Below are positions 39,106 through 47,459 of a stretch of 64,000 nucleotides of DNA, in pieces; the stretch's first letter is position 1, and the number at the start of each line of letters is the position of its first letter. The DNA is taken from positions 3,038,001 to 3,102,000 of the forward strand of contig NZ_CP107995.1 of the NCBI RefSeq assembly GCF_036116635.1, given 5' to 3'. The DNA comes from Amycolatopsis sp. NBC_00345 (GTDB lineage: Bacteria > Actinomycetota > Actinomycetes > Mycobacteriales > Pseudonocardiaceae). Made by a program: the position numbers and the translations under genes. Below the pieces are notes generated by a model. The model ran no database searches and had not been told where the DNA came from. It saw only the letters and a list, made by a program, of their open reading frames with translations.

Positions 39106-40533
39106 TCAGCGGGACTGGTGCGGGCTGGGCGTGTAGAGCGCGCCCAGGAACTCCAGCAGCAGCCGCTCCCGCAGGGGTTCCGCGGCGGTGGCCAGCAGGG
39201 CGTTGATCGGGGCCATCCGGCCGGGCAGGCTGTCGCCGCCGGTCAGGCCCGCCGCGGCGAGCAGGCCGCCGAACTGTTCCGCCGTAAGGGTTTCCGGATC
39301 GAGCGCGGCAACGAACGCGGCCACGTCCGGGTCGACCGTGACGGGGCCCGCCGCCCGGGAAGCGGTGACCGAGCCGGTCAGATCGGCCAGGAACTCCGCC
39401 TCGCTGCCGTGGTTCGCGGCGGTCACGGTGAGGTGCAGGTTCAGCGGCGAGGACCCGTGCGCGAACTGCGGCTGCACGTACCAGCCGCGCGCCTTCATCT
39501 CGTCGGCGACGGTGAACAGGTCGAACCCCGCGCCGGCGGCGGTGAAGGCGATCAGCGTCGAGTCCGGGTCGCCGAGGATCCGCAGTCCGTCGATCCCGGA
39601 GACGCCCTCACGGATCCGCGCGACGGCCTCACGCGTCACCTCCGCCAGGCGCAGGTAACCCTCGTCGCCGAGGTGGCGGACCACCGCCCACGCCGCGGCG
39701 AGCGGGCCGCCGGAGCGGGTGCTCTGCAGCGTCGGGTTCAGCATCGTGTACCCCGGCCAGTCCGCGCTGGCGAAGTAGTGCGTCCGCCGCAGCCCGGCGT
39801 TCGCGTGCAGCAGCACGGAGACGCCCTTCGCGCAGTAGGCGTACTTGTGCAGGTCCACGGACAGGCTCGTCACCCCGGGCACGCGGAAGTCGAACGGCGG
39901 CACGGCGGCGCCGAGCCGCGCGAGGTAGGGCAGCACCCAGCCGCCGATGCAGCCGTCCACGTGCATCCGCACGCCGCGCGCGGCCGCCGCGGCCGCGATC
40001 TCCGGGACCGGGTCCACCACGCCGTGCGCGTAGGACGGCGCGCTGGCCACCACGAGCACAGTGGACTCGTCGATCGCCGCCGCCATCGCCGCGGGGTCCG
40101 CGCGGAAGGTCGCCGGGTCCACCGGCACGACGACCTTGCGCACGCCGAACAGGTGCGCCGCCTTGTGGAACGCCGCGTGCGCGGTCTCCGGCAGGACCAG
40201 GTTCGGCGCCGCGAGGTCCGGCCGGGCGTCGCGCGCGGCGAGCACCGCGAGCAGACAGGACTCGGTGCCGCCGGAGGTCACCGTGCCGACCGTCTCCGCG
40301 TCGCCGCCGAGGAGACCGGCCGTGGTGGCGACGAGGTCGTTCTCCATCCGCAGCAGGCTCGGGAACGCGGTCGGGTCCAGGCCGTTCGCCGAAGAGGCCA
40401 GCGCGTGCGCCGCCGCGGCGATCTCGTCCACTTCGGACAGACCGCTGTCGTAGACGTAGGCCAGCGTGCGCCCGCCGTGGGTCGGGAGGTCACCGGCGCG
40501 CAGCTCCCGCAGCTGGGCCAGCACGTCGGTCAC
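39106..40533 (-). CDS. PLP-dependent decarboxylase/sphingosine-phosphate-lyase-like enzyme
   Basis: 475 residues, fold-type I PLP enzyme. The cofactor lysine is in SVDLHKYAYCAKG, the phosphate region in GTVTSGGTESCLLAVLAARD, and the ring-stacking/Asp segment in MHVDGCIGGWVLPY. This pattern fits the group II decarboxylase/sphingosine-1-phosphate lyase-like subgroup. The GTG start overlaps the transporter stop (GTGA), so substrate uptake and cleavage are linked. Substrate unknown; amino acid or sphingoid-like compounds are possible. Confidence 0.87.
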   Translation of the reverse strand: MTDVLAQLRELRAGDLPTHGGRTLAYVYDSGLSEVDEIAAAAHALASSANGLDPTAFPSLLRMENDLVATTAGLLGGDAETVGTVTSGGTESCLLAVLAARDARPDLAAPNLVLPETAHAAFHKAAHLFGVRKVVVPVDPATFRADPAAMAAAIDESTVLVVASAPSYAHGVVDPVPEIAAAAAARGVRMHVDGCIGGWVLPYLARLGAAVPPFDFRVPGVTSLSVDLHKYAYCAKGVSVLLHANAGLRRTHYFASADWPGYTMLNPTLQSTRSGGPLAAAWAVVRHLGDEGYLRLAEVTREAVARIREGVSGIDGLRILGDPDSTLIAFTAAGAGFDLFTVADEMKARGWYVQPQFAHGSSPLNLHLTVTAANHGSEAEFLADLTGSVTASRAAGPVTVDPDVAAFVAALDPETLTAEQFGGLLAAAGLTGGDSLPGRMAPINALLATAAEPLRERLLLEFLGALYTPSPHQSR

Positions 40534-41846
40534 GGCTGCGCGGCCGGCTTCGGCTCCAGCACCTTGCGGCGCAGCAGCGGGGCGGCGAGCGCGATCAGCA
40601 CGGCCGGCAGCACGGACGAGCCGAGCAGGATCGCGGTGACCGCCGAGCCCGGCTGCGCGGCCGTGGCGTCCGTGCTGGACACGTACCCGCCCAGCTGCAG
40701 CACGATCCCGAACAGGCCGGGGCCCAGTGCCAGCCCGAGTGTCTCCGACGCCGTCCACACCCCCGCCGTGATGCCCGCGCGGGTCTCCCCCGTGCGCTCC
40801 TCCTCGGCGGTGATCAGGTCCGGCAGGATCGCCAGCGGGAACACCGAGATCCCGGCGTAGCCCACGCCCGAGAGCGCCACGAAGACCAGGGTGAGCGCGA
40901 ACGGCAGCTCCTTGGCCAGGATCAGCCCGAGCAGGCCGACGGTGAACACCGCGGTCGCGATCCGGAAGCCGTTGAGCTTGCCGTAGCGACGGCCCAGCCG
41001 CGGCCACAGCGGCATCGTCACCAGCGCCGGGCCGACGAACCCGACGAACAGCGCCGTGCGGTAGCTCGGGTCGCCGAGCACGTGCTGCGCGAAGTACGGG
41101 ATCGCCGCCAGCACCGTGCCGATGCCGAGCGCCTGGATGAAGTAGGTGCCCATCAGCCACCGGAACGGGCGCCACTGCGCGATGGTGCGCAGCTGCTGCT
41201 TGAAGCTGAGCGCGTTCGGCCGCAGCGAACCGACCGGCGCGCCCTTCAGGCCGGTGTAGACGGCGATCGTGGCGGCCAGGATGATCACGGCCATCACGAC
41301 GCCCATCACCCGGTAGCCCGCGACACCGTCGAGCACGTCGGTGATCGCCGGCGCCGCGCCGCCCGAGACCAGGATGGCGACGGCGAGCACGCCGATCCGC
41401 ACACTGGTGAGCTTCGTGCGCTCCTCGGCCGACTCGGTCAGCTCCGCGGGCAGCGCGTTGAACGGCACCTGGAAGAACGCGTACGCGGTGGCGCACAGGA
41501 AGAACGCGATCACCACGTACGTCGCGTCCGGGCCCGGGCTGCCGAAGCCGGGGTGGGCGAACAGCACGGCGAACAGGATCGCCACGCCGATGCCGCCGCG
41601 CAGCAGGAACCGCCGCCGGCTGCCGGTCTTCACCAGGTCCGCGTCCGACAGCCGGCCCGCGATCGGGTTGAACAGCACGTCCCACGCCTTGGGCACGAAC
41701 ACGATCACGCCGGCCACCGCGGCGGGCACCGCCATGGTGTCGGTCAGGTACGGCAGGAGGAGCAGGCCGGGCACCGTGCCGAAGGCGCCGGTGACGAACG
41801 AGCCGAGCGAGTAGCGGAATCTCGTCCGGCGGGGCAGCGGCGCCAA
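40530..41846 (-). CDS. MFS transporter, GPH-like
   Basis: 438 residues with about 12 transmembrane segments. FNPIAGRLSDADLVKTGSRRRFLLRG between TM2 and TM3 matches the glycoside-pentoside-hexuronide:cation symporter pattern. The start is a TTG at 41846 preceded by AGGAGG. First gene of a two-gene operon with the PLP enzyme. Substrate not identifiable. Confidence 0.87.
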   Translation of the reverse strand: MAPLPRRTRFRYSLGSFVTGAFGTVPGLLLLPYLTDTMAVPAAVAGVIVFVPKAWDVLFNPIAGRLSDADLVKTGSRRRFLLRGGIGVAILFAVLFAHPGFGSPGPDATYVVIAFFLCATAYAFFQVPFNALPAELTESAEERTKLTSVRIGVLAVAILVSGGAAPAITDVLDGVAGYRVMGVVMAVIILAATIAVYTGLKGAPVGSLRPNALSFKQQLRTIAQWRPFRWLMGTYFIQALGIGTVLAAIPYFAQHVLGDPSYRTALFVGFVGPALVTMPLWPRLGRRYGKLNGFRIATAVFTVGLLGLILAKELPFALTLVFVALSGVGYAGISVFPLAILPDLITAEEERTGETRAGITAGVWTASETLGLALGPGLFGIVLQLGGYVSSTDATAAQPGSAVTAILLGSSVLPAVLIALAAPLLRRKVLEPKPAAQP

Positions 41847-42028
41847 TGGTCCTCCTCGAGGGCGGTCCGACGAACGCCATGACTAGTCGATCTTCGCCGG
41901 TCCCCGGTAGTGGTCGGGAGGAATCGTGCCACCGTCGTAATGCACTGCGTGTACCGGGCCGACCCCGCACCGTCCGCCGCCGGGACGCACCGGGCCGCAC
42001 CGGGCCGCCGCCGCCCGGTCTTCGCCGG

Positions 42029-43054
42029 TCAGGACAGCGCGTCGGCCACCTTCGCCAGCGAGCCGGAGTCGCCGCGCAGCAGCAGCGTGGTCACCACGGT
42101 CTCCTCCCACGCGGCCAGCTCCTCACGGATCTTCGCGGCCGGGCCGATCAGCGACGTGTCCTCGACCAGCGAGGTCGGGATCGCGGCGACGGCCTCGGCC
42201 TTGCGCCCGGCCAGGTACAGCTCCTGCACCTTGTCGGAGACGTCGGCGTAGCCGAGCCGGGCGAACACGTCGTGGTGGAAGTTGACGCTCTTCGCGCCCA
42301 TGCCGCCGATGTAGAGCGCGAGCGCCGGCTTGATCCAGCTCGCCGCCTCCTCGACGTCGTCGTGCACGATCACCGGGACCGACGCCGGCACCTCGAAGTC
42401 GGCCGCCGTCCGCCGGGCGCCCGGCCGCGCGAAGCCCTCGGCGAGCGCGGCGCGGTAGAACGCGTCCGCCTTGGGCGAGAAGAACAACGGCAGCCAGCCG
42501 TCGCAGATCTCCGCCGACAGCGCGACGTTCTTCGGCCCTTCGGCGGCGAGGTAGATCGGCAGGTCCTCGCGCAGCGGGTGCACGGTGGGCTTGAGCGCCT
42601 TGCCCAGCCCCGCGCCGCCGCGCAGCGGCAGCTGGTAGAACTGCCCGTCGAGCGTCACCGGCTCCTCGCGCGCCAGCACCTTCCGCACGATCTCCACGTA
42701 CTCGCGCGTGCGCGCCAGCGGCTTCGGGTACGGCTGCCCGTACCAGCCCTCCACCACCTGCGGGCCGGACGCGCCCAGCCCGAGCACGAACCGGCCGCCC
42801 GAGAGGTGGTCGAGCGTCAGCGCGCTCATCGCCGTGGCCGTCGGGGTGCGCGCGGACATCTGCACGATGTTGGTGCCGAGCTTCACCGTGCTCGTGGACG
42901 CGCCGAGCCAGGCGAGCGGGGTGAACGCGTCCGAGCCGTACGCCTCGGCTGTCCACACCGAGTCGAACCCGAGCCGTTCGGCTTCGAGCACGGACTCCAG
43001 CGCCCCCGGGATCGGCCCGCTGCCCCAGTACCCGAGGTGGTAGCCCAGCTTCAT
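42029..43054 (-). CDS. LLM-class F420-dependent oxidoreductase
   Basis: 341 residues, luciferase-like TIM barrel (MKLGYHLGYWGSG; ALTLDHLSGGRFVLGLGASG; LPIYLAAEGPKNVALSAEICDGWLP spans the later strands). The style is that of mycobacterial F420-dependent oxidoreductases rather than FMN monooxygenases. Follows the MpaB-type gene by 11 nt on the same strand. Probably reduces an unsaturated or carbonyl substrate; identity unknown. Confidence 0.87.
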   Translation of the reverse strand: MKLGYHLGYWGSGPIPGALESVLEAERLGFDSVWTAEAYGSDAFTPLAWLGASTSTVKLGTNIVQMSARTPTATAMSALTLDHLSGGRFVLGLGASGPQVVEGWYGQPYPKPLARTREYVEIVRKVLAREEPVTLDGQFYQLPLRGGAGLGKALKPTVHPLREDLPIYLAAEGPKNVALSAEICDGWLPLFFSPKADAFYRAALAEGFARPGARRTAADFEVPASVPVIVHDDVEEAASWIKPALALYIGGMGAKSVNFHHDVFARLGYADVSDKVQELYLAGRKAEAVAAIPTSLVEDTSLIGPAAKIREELAAWEETVVTTLLLRGDSGSLAKVADALS

Positions 43055-43065
43055 GCGCGTTCCTC

Positions 43066-43992
43066 TCAGACGTTCGGCGAATAGTGCTCCGGCTTGCCCC
43101 GCTCGGCGAGCGGCGGCAGGTTCCTCCGTGGAGTCTCGACCAACGGCGCGCCCGCGGCCACCTCCCCGCGTGCGCGGCGCCAGCCGGCGCGGGCCCTCGG
43201 GTGGTAACGGCGGTCGCGCGGAACGAGCTTGAACAGCGCGTTGACCAGCTGCCCGGCCCGGCGGTGGCGGCGGGCGTCGCGGTCGGACCAGCTGAACCCG
43301 AGCAGCGCGCGCACCTCCGGGTCGTACATGCCGACGGTGAGCCACACGAAGTTCCGCGCGACCAGCACGGCGAGCGGGCGCCACAGCGCGTCCGGCAGCC
43401 ACGGCAGGAACGGCGGCTTCGCCAGGCCCCGGAGGTCGAGCACGTCGCGGGTGGCCTTGTTGTCCTCCAGCACCTCGGCGCACATGTGCTTCCAGTAGCG
43501 CTGGAAGTCCTCCCAGGACTCCGGCACCGGGCGCATCGTCATGTCGTACATCCGCCACCAGCGGACGTGCTCGTCGAACAGCTGCCGCTTCTCCTCTTCG
43601 CCGATGCCGCCCATGAAATTGTCGGCGATCAGGATGGTGCTGACGAAAAACGTGGAGTGCGCCCAGTAGAAGGTGTCCGGGTCGAGCGCGTGGTAGCGGC
43701 GTCCCCGCGCGTCGACCCCCTTGATCCGGTCGTGGTACCCCCGCACCTCGAGCGCGGTGCGGTGCGCGGCCGGGCCGTCGTAGACCACGCCGCCGATCGG
43801 GTAGAGCGAGCGGAACAGCCGCTGCCAGCGTTCCTCGAAGAACCGCGAGTGCTGCTCGACGCCGGCACCGAGGCCCGGGTGCATGTTCTGCATCGAGCCG
43901 GCCCACAGCCCGATCAGCAGGCCGCGCCAGTCGCCGAAGTACTTCCACGTCAGCGAGTCCGGGCCCAGGGGCTCCGGTTCGTCCTTGCTCAT
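43066..43992 (-). CDS. MpaB-type oxygenase (DUF2236, latex-clearing-protein-like)
   Basis: 308 residues. DUF2236 landmarks are the helical ALDPDTFYWAHSTFF and the repeated His/Arg segments WRMYDMTMRPVPESWEDFQRY and RRYHPRARAGW. The family includes haem b oxygenases such as Lcp and MpaB'. A His-rich haem site is plausible (H in YWAHSTF) but not proven. First gene of a two-gene operon with the F420-type enzyme, divergent from a TetR gene with operator-like repeats between. Confidence 0.82.
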   Translation of the reverse strand: MSKDEPEPLGPDSLTWKYFGDWRGLLIGLWAGSMQNMHPGLGAGVEQHSRFFEERWQRLFRSLYPIGGVVYDGPAAHRTALEVRGYHDRIKGVDARGRRYHALDPDTFYWAHSTFFVSTILIADNFMGGIGEEEKRQLFDEHVRWWRMYDMTMRPVPESWEDFQRYWKHMCAEVLEDNKATRDVLDLRGLAKPPFLPWLPDALWRPLAVLVARNFVWLTVGMYDPEVRALLGFSWSDRDARRHRRAGQLVNALFKLVPRDRRYHPRARAGWRRARGEVAAGAPLVETPRRNLPPLAERGKPEHYSPNV

Positions 43993-44030
43993 CAGCGGCT
44001 CCTCGCCACGTCGGACAACTGACCACGGCC

Positions 44031-44065
44031 GTTGTCAGGTTAGGATGTGACAACGTACGTAGTCA
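44031..44065. promoter_or_regulatory. TetR operator candidates in the divergent promoter
   Basis: GTTGTCA (44031-44037) and TGACAAC (44048-44054) form an inverted repeat. TGACAACGTACGTAGTCA (44048-44065) is an 18-bp palindrome broken at one position pair only. Both lie between the tetR start (44080) and the MpaB gene start (43992), so one repressor could control both. Confidence 0.6.
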
Positions 44066-44079
44066 ACAGAGGAGCGCAC

Positions 44080-44685
44080 ATGCCGGGCCGGACGTGGGCG
44101 GGCACGACCCTGGACGACCGCCGGGCGGCGCGGCGGGAGCAGCTGGTCTCCGCCGGGCTCGACCTGCTCGGCACCGAGGGCAGCGCGGCGGTGAGCGTCC
44201 GCGCCGTGTGCCGGCACGCGAAGCTGACCGAGCGGTACTTCTACGAGAGCTTCGCCGACCGCGAGGAGCTGGTCGCGGCCGTCTACGAGCATGTTGGCGA
44301 GCAGGCCCGCGAGGCACTCACCGCCGCCGTCCGCGACGCGCCGGATGCCCGGCATCGGGCCGAGCGAGCCGTGACGGCGTTCGTGGAGCTGGTCCTCGAC
44401 GACCCGCGACTGGGCCGGGTGCTGCTGCTCGCGCCGTTGACCGACCCGGCGCTGACCCGTCGCGGGCTGCACCTGATGCCGGTGTTCGCCGCGCTCGTCG
44501 GCGAGCAGCTCACCCGCGGCGACGAAACCGGCCGCCAGCTGGTGGCGGTCGGCCTCGTCGGCGCGCTGAGCAACGTCTTCATCGCCTACCTCGACGGCAC
44601 CCTGCGCGTCGGCCGCGAACGCCTGGTGGCGCACTGCGTCCGGCTGGTGCTCGAGGCTGACGCGTTCGATCACGGCCGCCACTGA
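44080..44685 (+). CDS. TetR-family regulator
   Basis: 201 residues from ATG 44080 with GAGGAG 6 nt upstream; a frame-compatible ATG at 44047 would lie in the operator. HTH: GLDLLGTEGSAAVSVRAVCR, HAKLTERYFYESFADREELV. Likely repressor of the divergent MpaB/F420-oxidoreductase operon. Its stop codon is inside the shared palindrome 44684-44733. Confidence 0.88.
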   Translation: MPGRTWAGTTLDDRRAARREQLVSAGLDLLGTEGSAAVSVRAVCRHAKLTERYFYESFADREELVAAVYEHVGEQAREALTAAVRDAPDARHRAERAVTAFVELVLDDPRLGRVLLLAPLTDPALTRRGLHLMPVFAALVGEQLTRGDETGRQLVAVGLVGALSNVFIAYLDGTLRVGRERLVAHCVRLVLEADAFDHGRH

Positions 44686-44733
44686 CTCGTGAGTGTTTAT
44701 GACGGTTCTAACCGTCATAAACACTCACGAGTC
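44684..44733. repeat. Near-contiguous palindrome covering two convergent stop codons
   Basis: 24-bp perfect arms (44684-44707 and 44710-44733) with only 2 bp between them. It contains the last two bases of the tetR stop codon and the last codons of the convergent aldolase (Lys/Asp-Ser-stop). AT-rich centre. Works as a bidirectional terminator by position. The arm word ACTCACGAG recurs twice near the cysG stop (29588-29612). Confidence 0.8.
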
Positions 44734-45744
44734 CTTTTCCTTCTGCAGCCGCAACGCGATGTCGATGATCATGTCCTCCTGGCCGCCGACGTACCGTTCG
44801 GCGCCCACGCGGTAGAGGATCTCGTGCGCCGGCACGCCGTAGCGCTCCGCCGCGCGCTCGGCGTGCAGCAGGAAACTGGAGTAGACGCCGGCGAAGCCCT
44901 GCACGATCGACGACCGGTCCATCACCGGCAGCCGCGTGAGGTACTTCTTCACCACGTTCTCGGCCGCGTCCATCAGCACGTCCTTGTCGACGCCGGTGCT
45001 CACGCCGAGCCGTTCGAACGTCGCCGCGAGCACCTCCGTCGGCGAGTTGCCCGCGCCCGCGCCGAGCGCCGCCAGCGAGCCGTCGATCTGCTTCGCGCCC
45101 GCGCGCTGGGCGAGCACGGAGTTGGCCACGCCGAAGCTCAGGTTCTGGTGCCCGTGGTAGCCCACCTGCGCGTCGCCGCCGAGCTCCGCGACGAGCGCCG
45201 CGACCCGGTCGCCCGCCTCCTCCAGGATCAGCGCGCCCGCGGAGTCGACCACGTACACGCACTGGCAGCCCGCGTCGACCATGATCCGGGCCTGCTTGGC
45301 CAGGTCGTCGGGCGCCGACATGTGCGCCAGCATCAGGAATCCGACCGTCTCCAGCCCGAGGTCGCGCGCGGCGCCGAAGTGCTGCACCGAAACGTCGGCC
45401 TCGGTGCAGTGCGTGGCGATCCGCACCGCGCCGGCGCCGAGGTCCGCGGCCGCGCGCAGGTCGGTGACGGTGCCGAGGCCGGGCAGCAGCAGGACGGCGA
45501 TCTTCGCCCGCTTCGCCTCGTCGACCGCGGCCTCGATCAGCTTGCGCTCGTCGGTGAGCGAGAAGCCGTAGTTGAAGGTCGAGCCGCCGAGGCCGTCGCC
45601 GTGGGTCACCTCGATCAGCGAGATGCCGGCGTCGTCCAGCGCCCGCACGGTTTCGCGCACCTGCACTTCGGTGAACTGGTGCGCCATCGCGTGGCTGCCG
45701 TCGCGCAGCGTCGTGTCGACCAGCCTCACGTCCACAGTGGTCAT
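44725..45744 (-). CDS. 4-Hydroxy-2-oxovalerate aldolase
   Basis: 339 residues, DRE-TIM metallolyase: the signature DTTLRDGSHAMAHQF gives the metal Asp and catalytic Arg, HGDGLGGSTFNYGF the loop, YHGHQNLSFGVANS the two metal His. It cleaves 4-hydroxy-2-oxoacids to pyruvate and an aldehyde that is channelled to the partner dehydrogenase. ATGA overlap with that gene; HsaF/BphI type. The preceding hydratase of the pathway is not in the window. Confidence 0.94.
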   Translation of the reverse strand: MTTVDVRLVDTTLRDGSHAMAHQFTEVQVRETVRALDDAGISLIEVTHGDGLGGSTFNYGFSLTDERKLIEAAVDEAKRAKIAVLLLPGLGTVTDLRAAADLGAGAVRIATHCTEADVSVQHFGAARDLGLETVGFLMLAHMSAPDDLAKQARIMVDAGCQCVYVVDSAGALILEEAGDRVAALVAELGGDAQVGYHGHQNLSFGVANSVLAQRAGAKQIDGSLAALGAGAGNSPTEVLAATFERLGVSTGVDKDVLMDAAENVVKKYLTRLPVMDRSSIVQGFAGVYSSFLLHAERAAERYGVPAHEILYRVGAERYVGGQEDMIIDIALRLQKEKDS

Positions 45745-46646
45745 GCCGCAGCCACCATTTCCGCCGCGAAGAGGTCTCCGACGCGGGCGGCGGCGGCCGT
45801 CATGATGTCGAGGTTGCCCGCGTACGTCGGCAGGTAGTCGCCGTTGCCCGCGACCTCCAGGAAGACGCCGATGCGCGCTTGTCCCCGCCACTCCGGCCGC
45901 GGCGGGTCGAACTGCGGGTCGGCTTTGAGCGCGTAACCCGGCACGTAACGCCGGACTTCCTCGGCCATCCGGTGGATCGACTCGGTGACCGCCGCGAAGT
46001 CCACGTCCGGGCCGACCGCGCAGAACACGGTGTCCCGCATGATCATCGGCGGCTCCATCGGGTTGATGATGATGATCGCCTTGCCCTTCGCGGCGCCGCC
46101 GACGCGCTCCAGGCCGAGCGCGGTGGTCTCGGTGAACTCGTCGATGTTGGCGCGGGTGCCCGGCCCGGCCGAGCGCGAGGACACCGAGGCGACGATCTCC
46201 GCGTACGGCACCGGTGTCACGCGCGAGATCGCGGCCACCATCGGGATGGTGGCCTGGCCGCCGCAGGTGATCAGGTTGACGTTGGGCACGTCCAGCCGCT
46301 CCGGCGGGTTGACCGCGGGACAGGTGAACGGGCCGATCGCCGCCGGGGTCAGGTCGACCGCGCGGATGCCCGCCTCCGCGTACCGCGGCGCGTTCGCCAG
46401 GTGCGCCTTGGCCGAGGTCGCCTCGAAGACGATCTCCGGCGGCTCCGCGCGCGCCAGCAGCCAGTCCACGCCCTCCGCCGATGTCTCCAGCCCGAGCTTC
46501 GCCGCCCGCGCCAGACCGTCGGACGCCGGGTCGACGCCCACCATGTACCGCACTTCGACCCGCTCGCTGCGCCGGAGCTTCGCCAGCAGGTCGGTGCCGA
46601 TGTTGCCCGGGCCGACGATCGCGGCCGTGACCTTCCGTTCCGCCAT
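45741..46646 (-). CDS. Acetaldehyde/propionaldehyde dehydrogenase (acylating)
   Basis: 301 residues, HsaG/BphJ/MhpF type. NAD loop AAIVGPGNIGTDLL, catalytic Cys in NLITCGGQATIPM, SSRSAGPGTRANIDEFTETT. It converts the aldehyde from the aldolase to acyl-CoA within the aldolase-dehydrogenase complex. Upstream is a divergent IclR gene, a common arrangement for aromatic or steroid meta-cleavage genes. Confidence 0.95.
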   Translation of the reverse strand: MAERKVTAAIVGPGNIGTDLLAKLRRSERVEVRYMVGVDPASDGLARAAKLGLETSAEGVDWLLARAEPPEIVFEATSAKAHLANAPRYAEAGIRAVDLTPAAIGPFTCPAVNPPERLDVPNVNLITCGGQATIPMVAAISRVTPVPYAEIVASVSSRSAGPGTRANIDEFTETTALGLERVGGAAKGKAIIIINPMEPPMIMRDTVFCAVGPDVDFAAVTESIHRMAEEVRRYVPGYALKADPQFDPPRPEWRGQARIGVFLEVAGNGDYLPTYAGNLDIMTAAAARVGDLFAAEMVAAA

Positions 46647-46687
46647 GGTTCCCGACAGTCCTCGCCCCGATGGGGCACACTCAACCT

Positions 46688-47455
46688 GTGCGTACCACTG
46701 GGCGGAACGACGGCGAACGGGGTGACGGACTCGTCGCGGCCCGGATCGCGACGGTGCTGGGCGCGTTCCGGCCGGGTGACGACACCCTCGGGGTGTCCGA
46801 GCTGGCGCGGCGCACCGGGCTGGCCAAGACGACCGTGCACCGGCTGGCCGGGCACCTCGCCGACGCCGGCCTGCTGGAGCGGGAAGGGACCGCGCTACGG
46901 CTCGGGCTGCGGCTGTTCGAAATCGGGCAGCTCGCCATGCGCCGCCGTGGGCTGGTCGAGGCCGCGCGGCCGTACCTGGCCGACCTGCGCGAGGCGACGC
47001 GCAACACCGTGCACCTCGCCGTGCTGGAGGGCACCGAGGTGGTCTACCTCGACGTCCTGCGCGGGCCGGACGCGCCCGACCTGCCCTCGCGCATCGGCGG
47101 CCGGTTCCCCGCGCACGCCACCGGGGTGGGCAAGGCGATCCTCGCGTACTCGCCGGAATCCGTGGTGGCGCAAGTGATCGAGGCCGGGCTGCCGCGCGTC
47201 AGCAGCCGCACGATCACCGCGCCCGGCCTGCTGCGCCGCCAGCTCGCGCGCATCCACGACGACGGTATCGCGTTCGAGCGCGAGGAATCCGGCGTCGGTG
47301 TGGTGTGCGCGGCCAGCCCGCTTGTGGCCCCGGACGGGCATGCTGTTGCCGCCGTCTCGATCTCGGGGTGGGCTACGCGGATGCGCACGGAACGCGTGGC
47401 TCCGGCGGTCCGGACCGTGGCACTCGCGCTGTCTCGGACGCTCTCCGACAGCTGA
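46688..47455 (+). CDS. IclR-family regulator
   Basis: 255 residues from GTG 46688; ATG 46670 is an alternative and neither has a clear ribosome site, so the message may be nearly leaderless. N-terminal winged helix (LGVSELARRTGLAKTTVHRLAGHLADAGLL) at about residues 30-65, then the IclR effector domain (GGRFPAHATGVGKAILAYSP). Probably controls the divergent aldolase/dehydrogenase operon in response to a pathway intermediate. Confidence 0.9.
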   Translation: MRTTGRNDGERGDGLVAARIATVLGAFRPGDDTLGVSELARRTGLAKTTVHRLAGHLADAGLLEREGTALRLGLRLFEIGQLAMRRRGLVEAARPYLADLREATRNTVHLAVLEGTEVVYLDVLRGPDAPDLPSRIGGRFPAHATGVGKAILAYSPESVVAQVIEAGLPRVSSRTITAPGLLRRQLARIHDDGIAFEREESGVGVVCAASPLVAPDGHAVAAVSISGWATRMRTERVAPAVRTVALALSRTLSDS

Positions 47456-47459
47456 ACCG

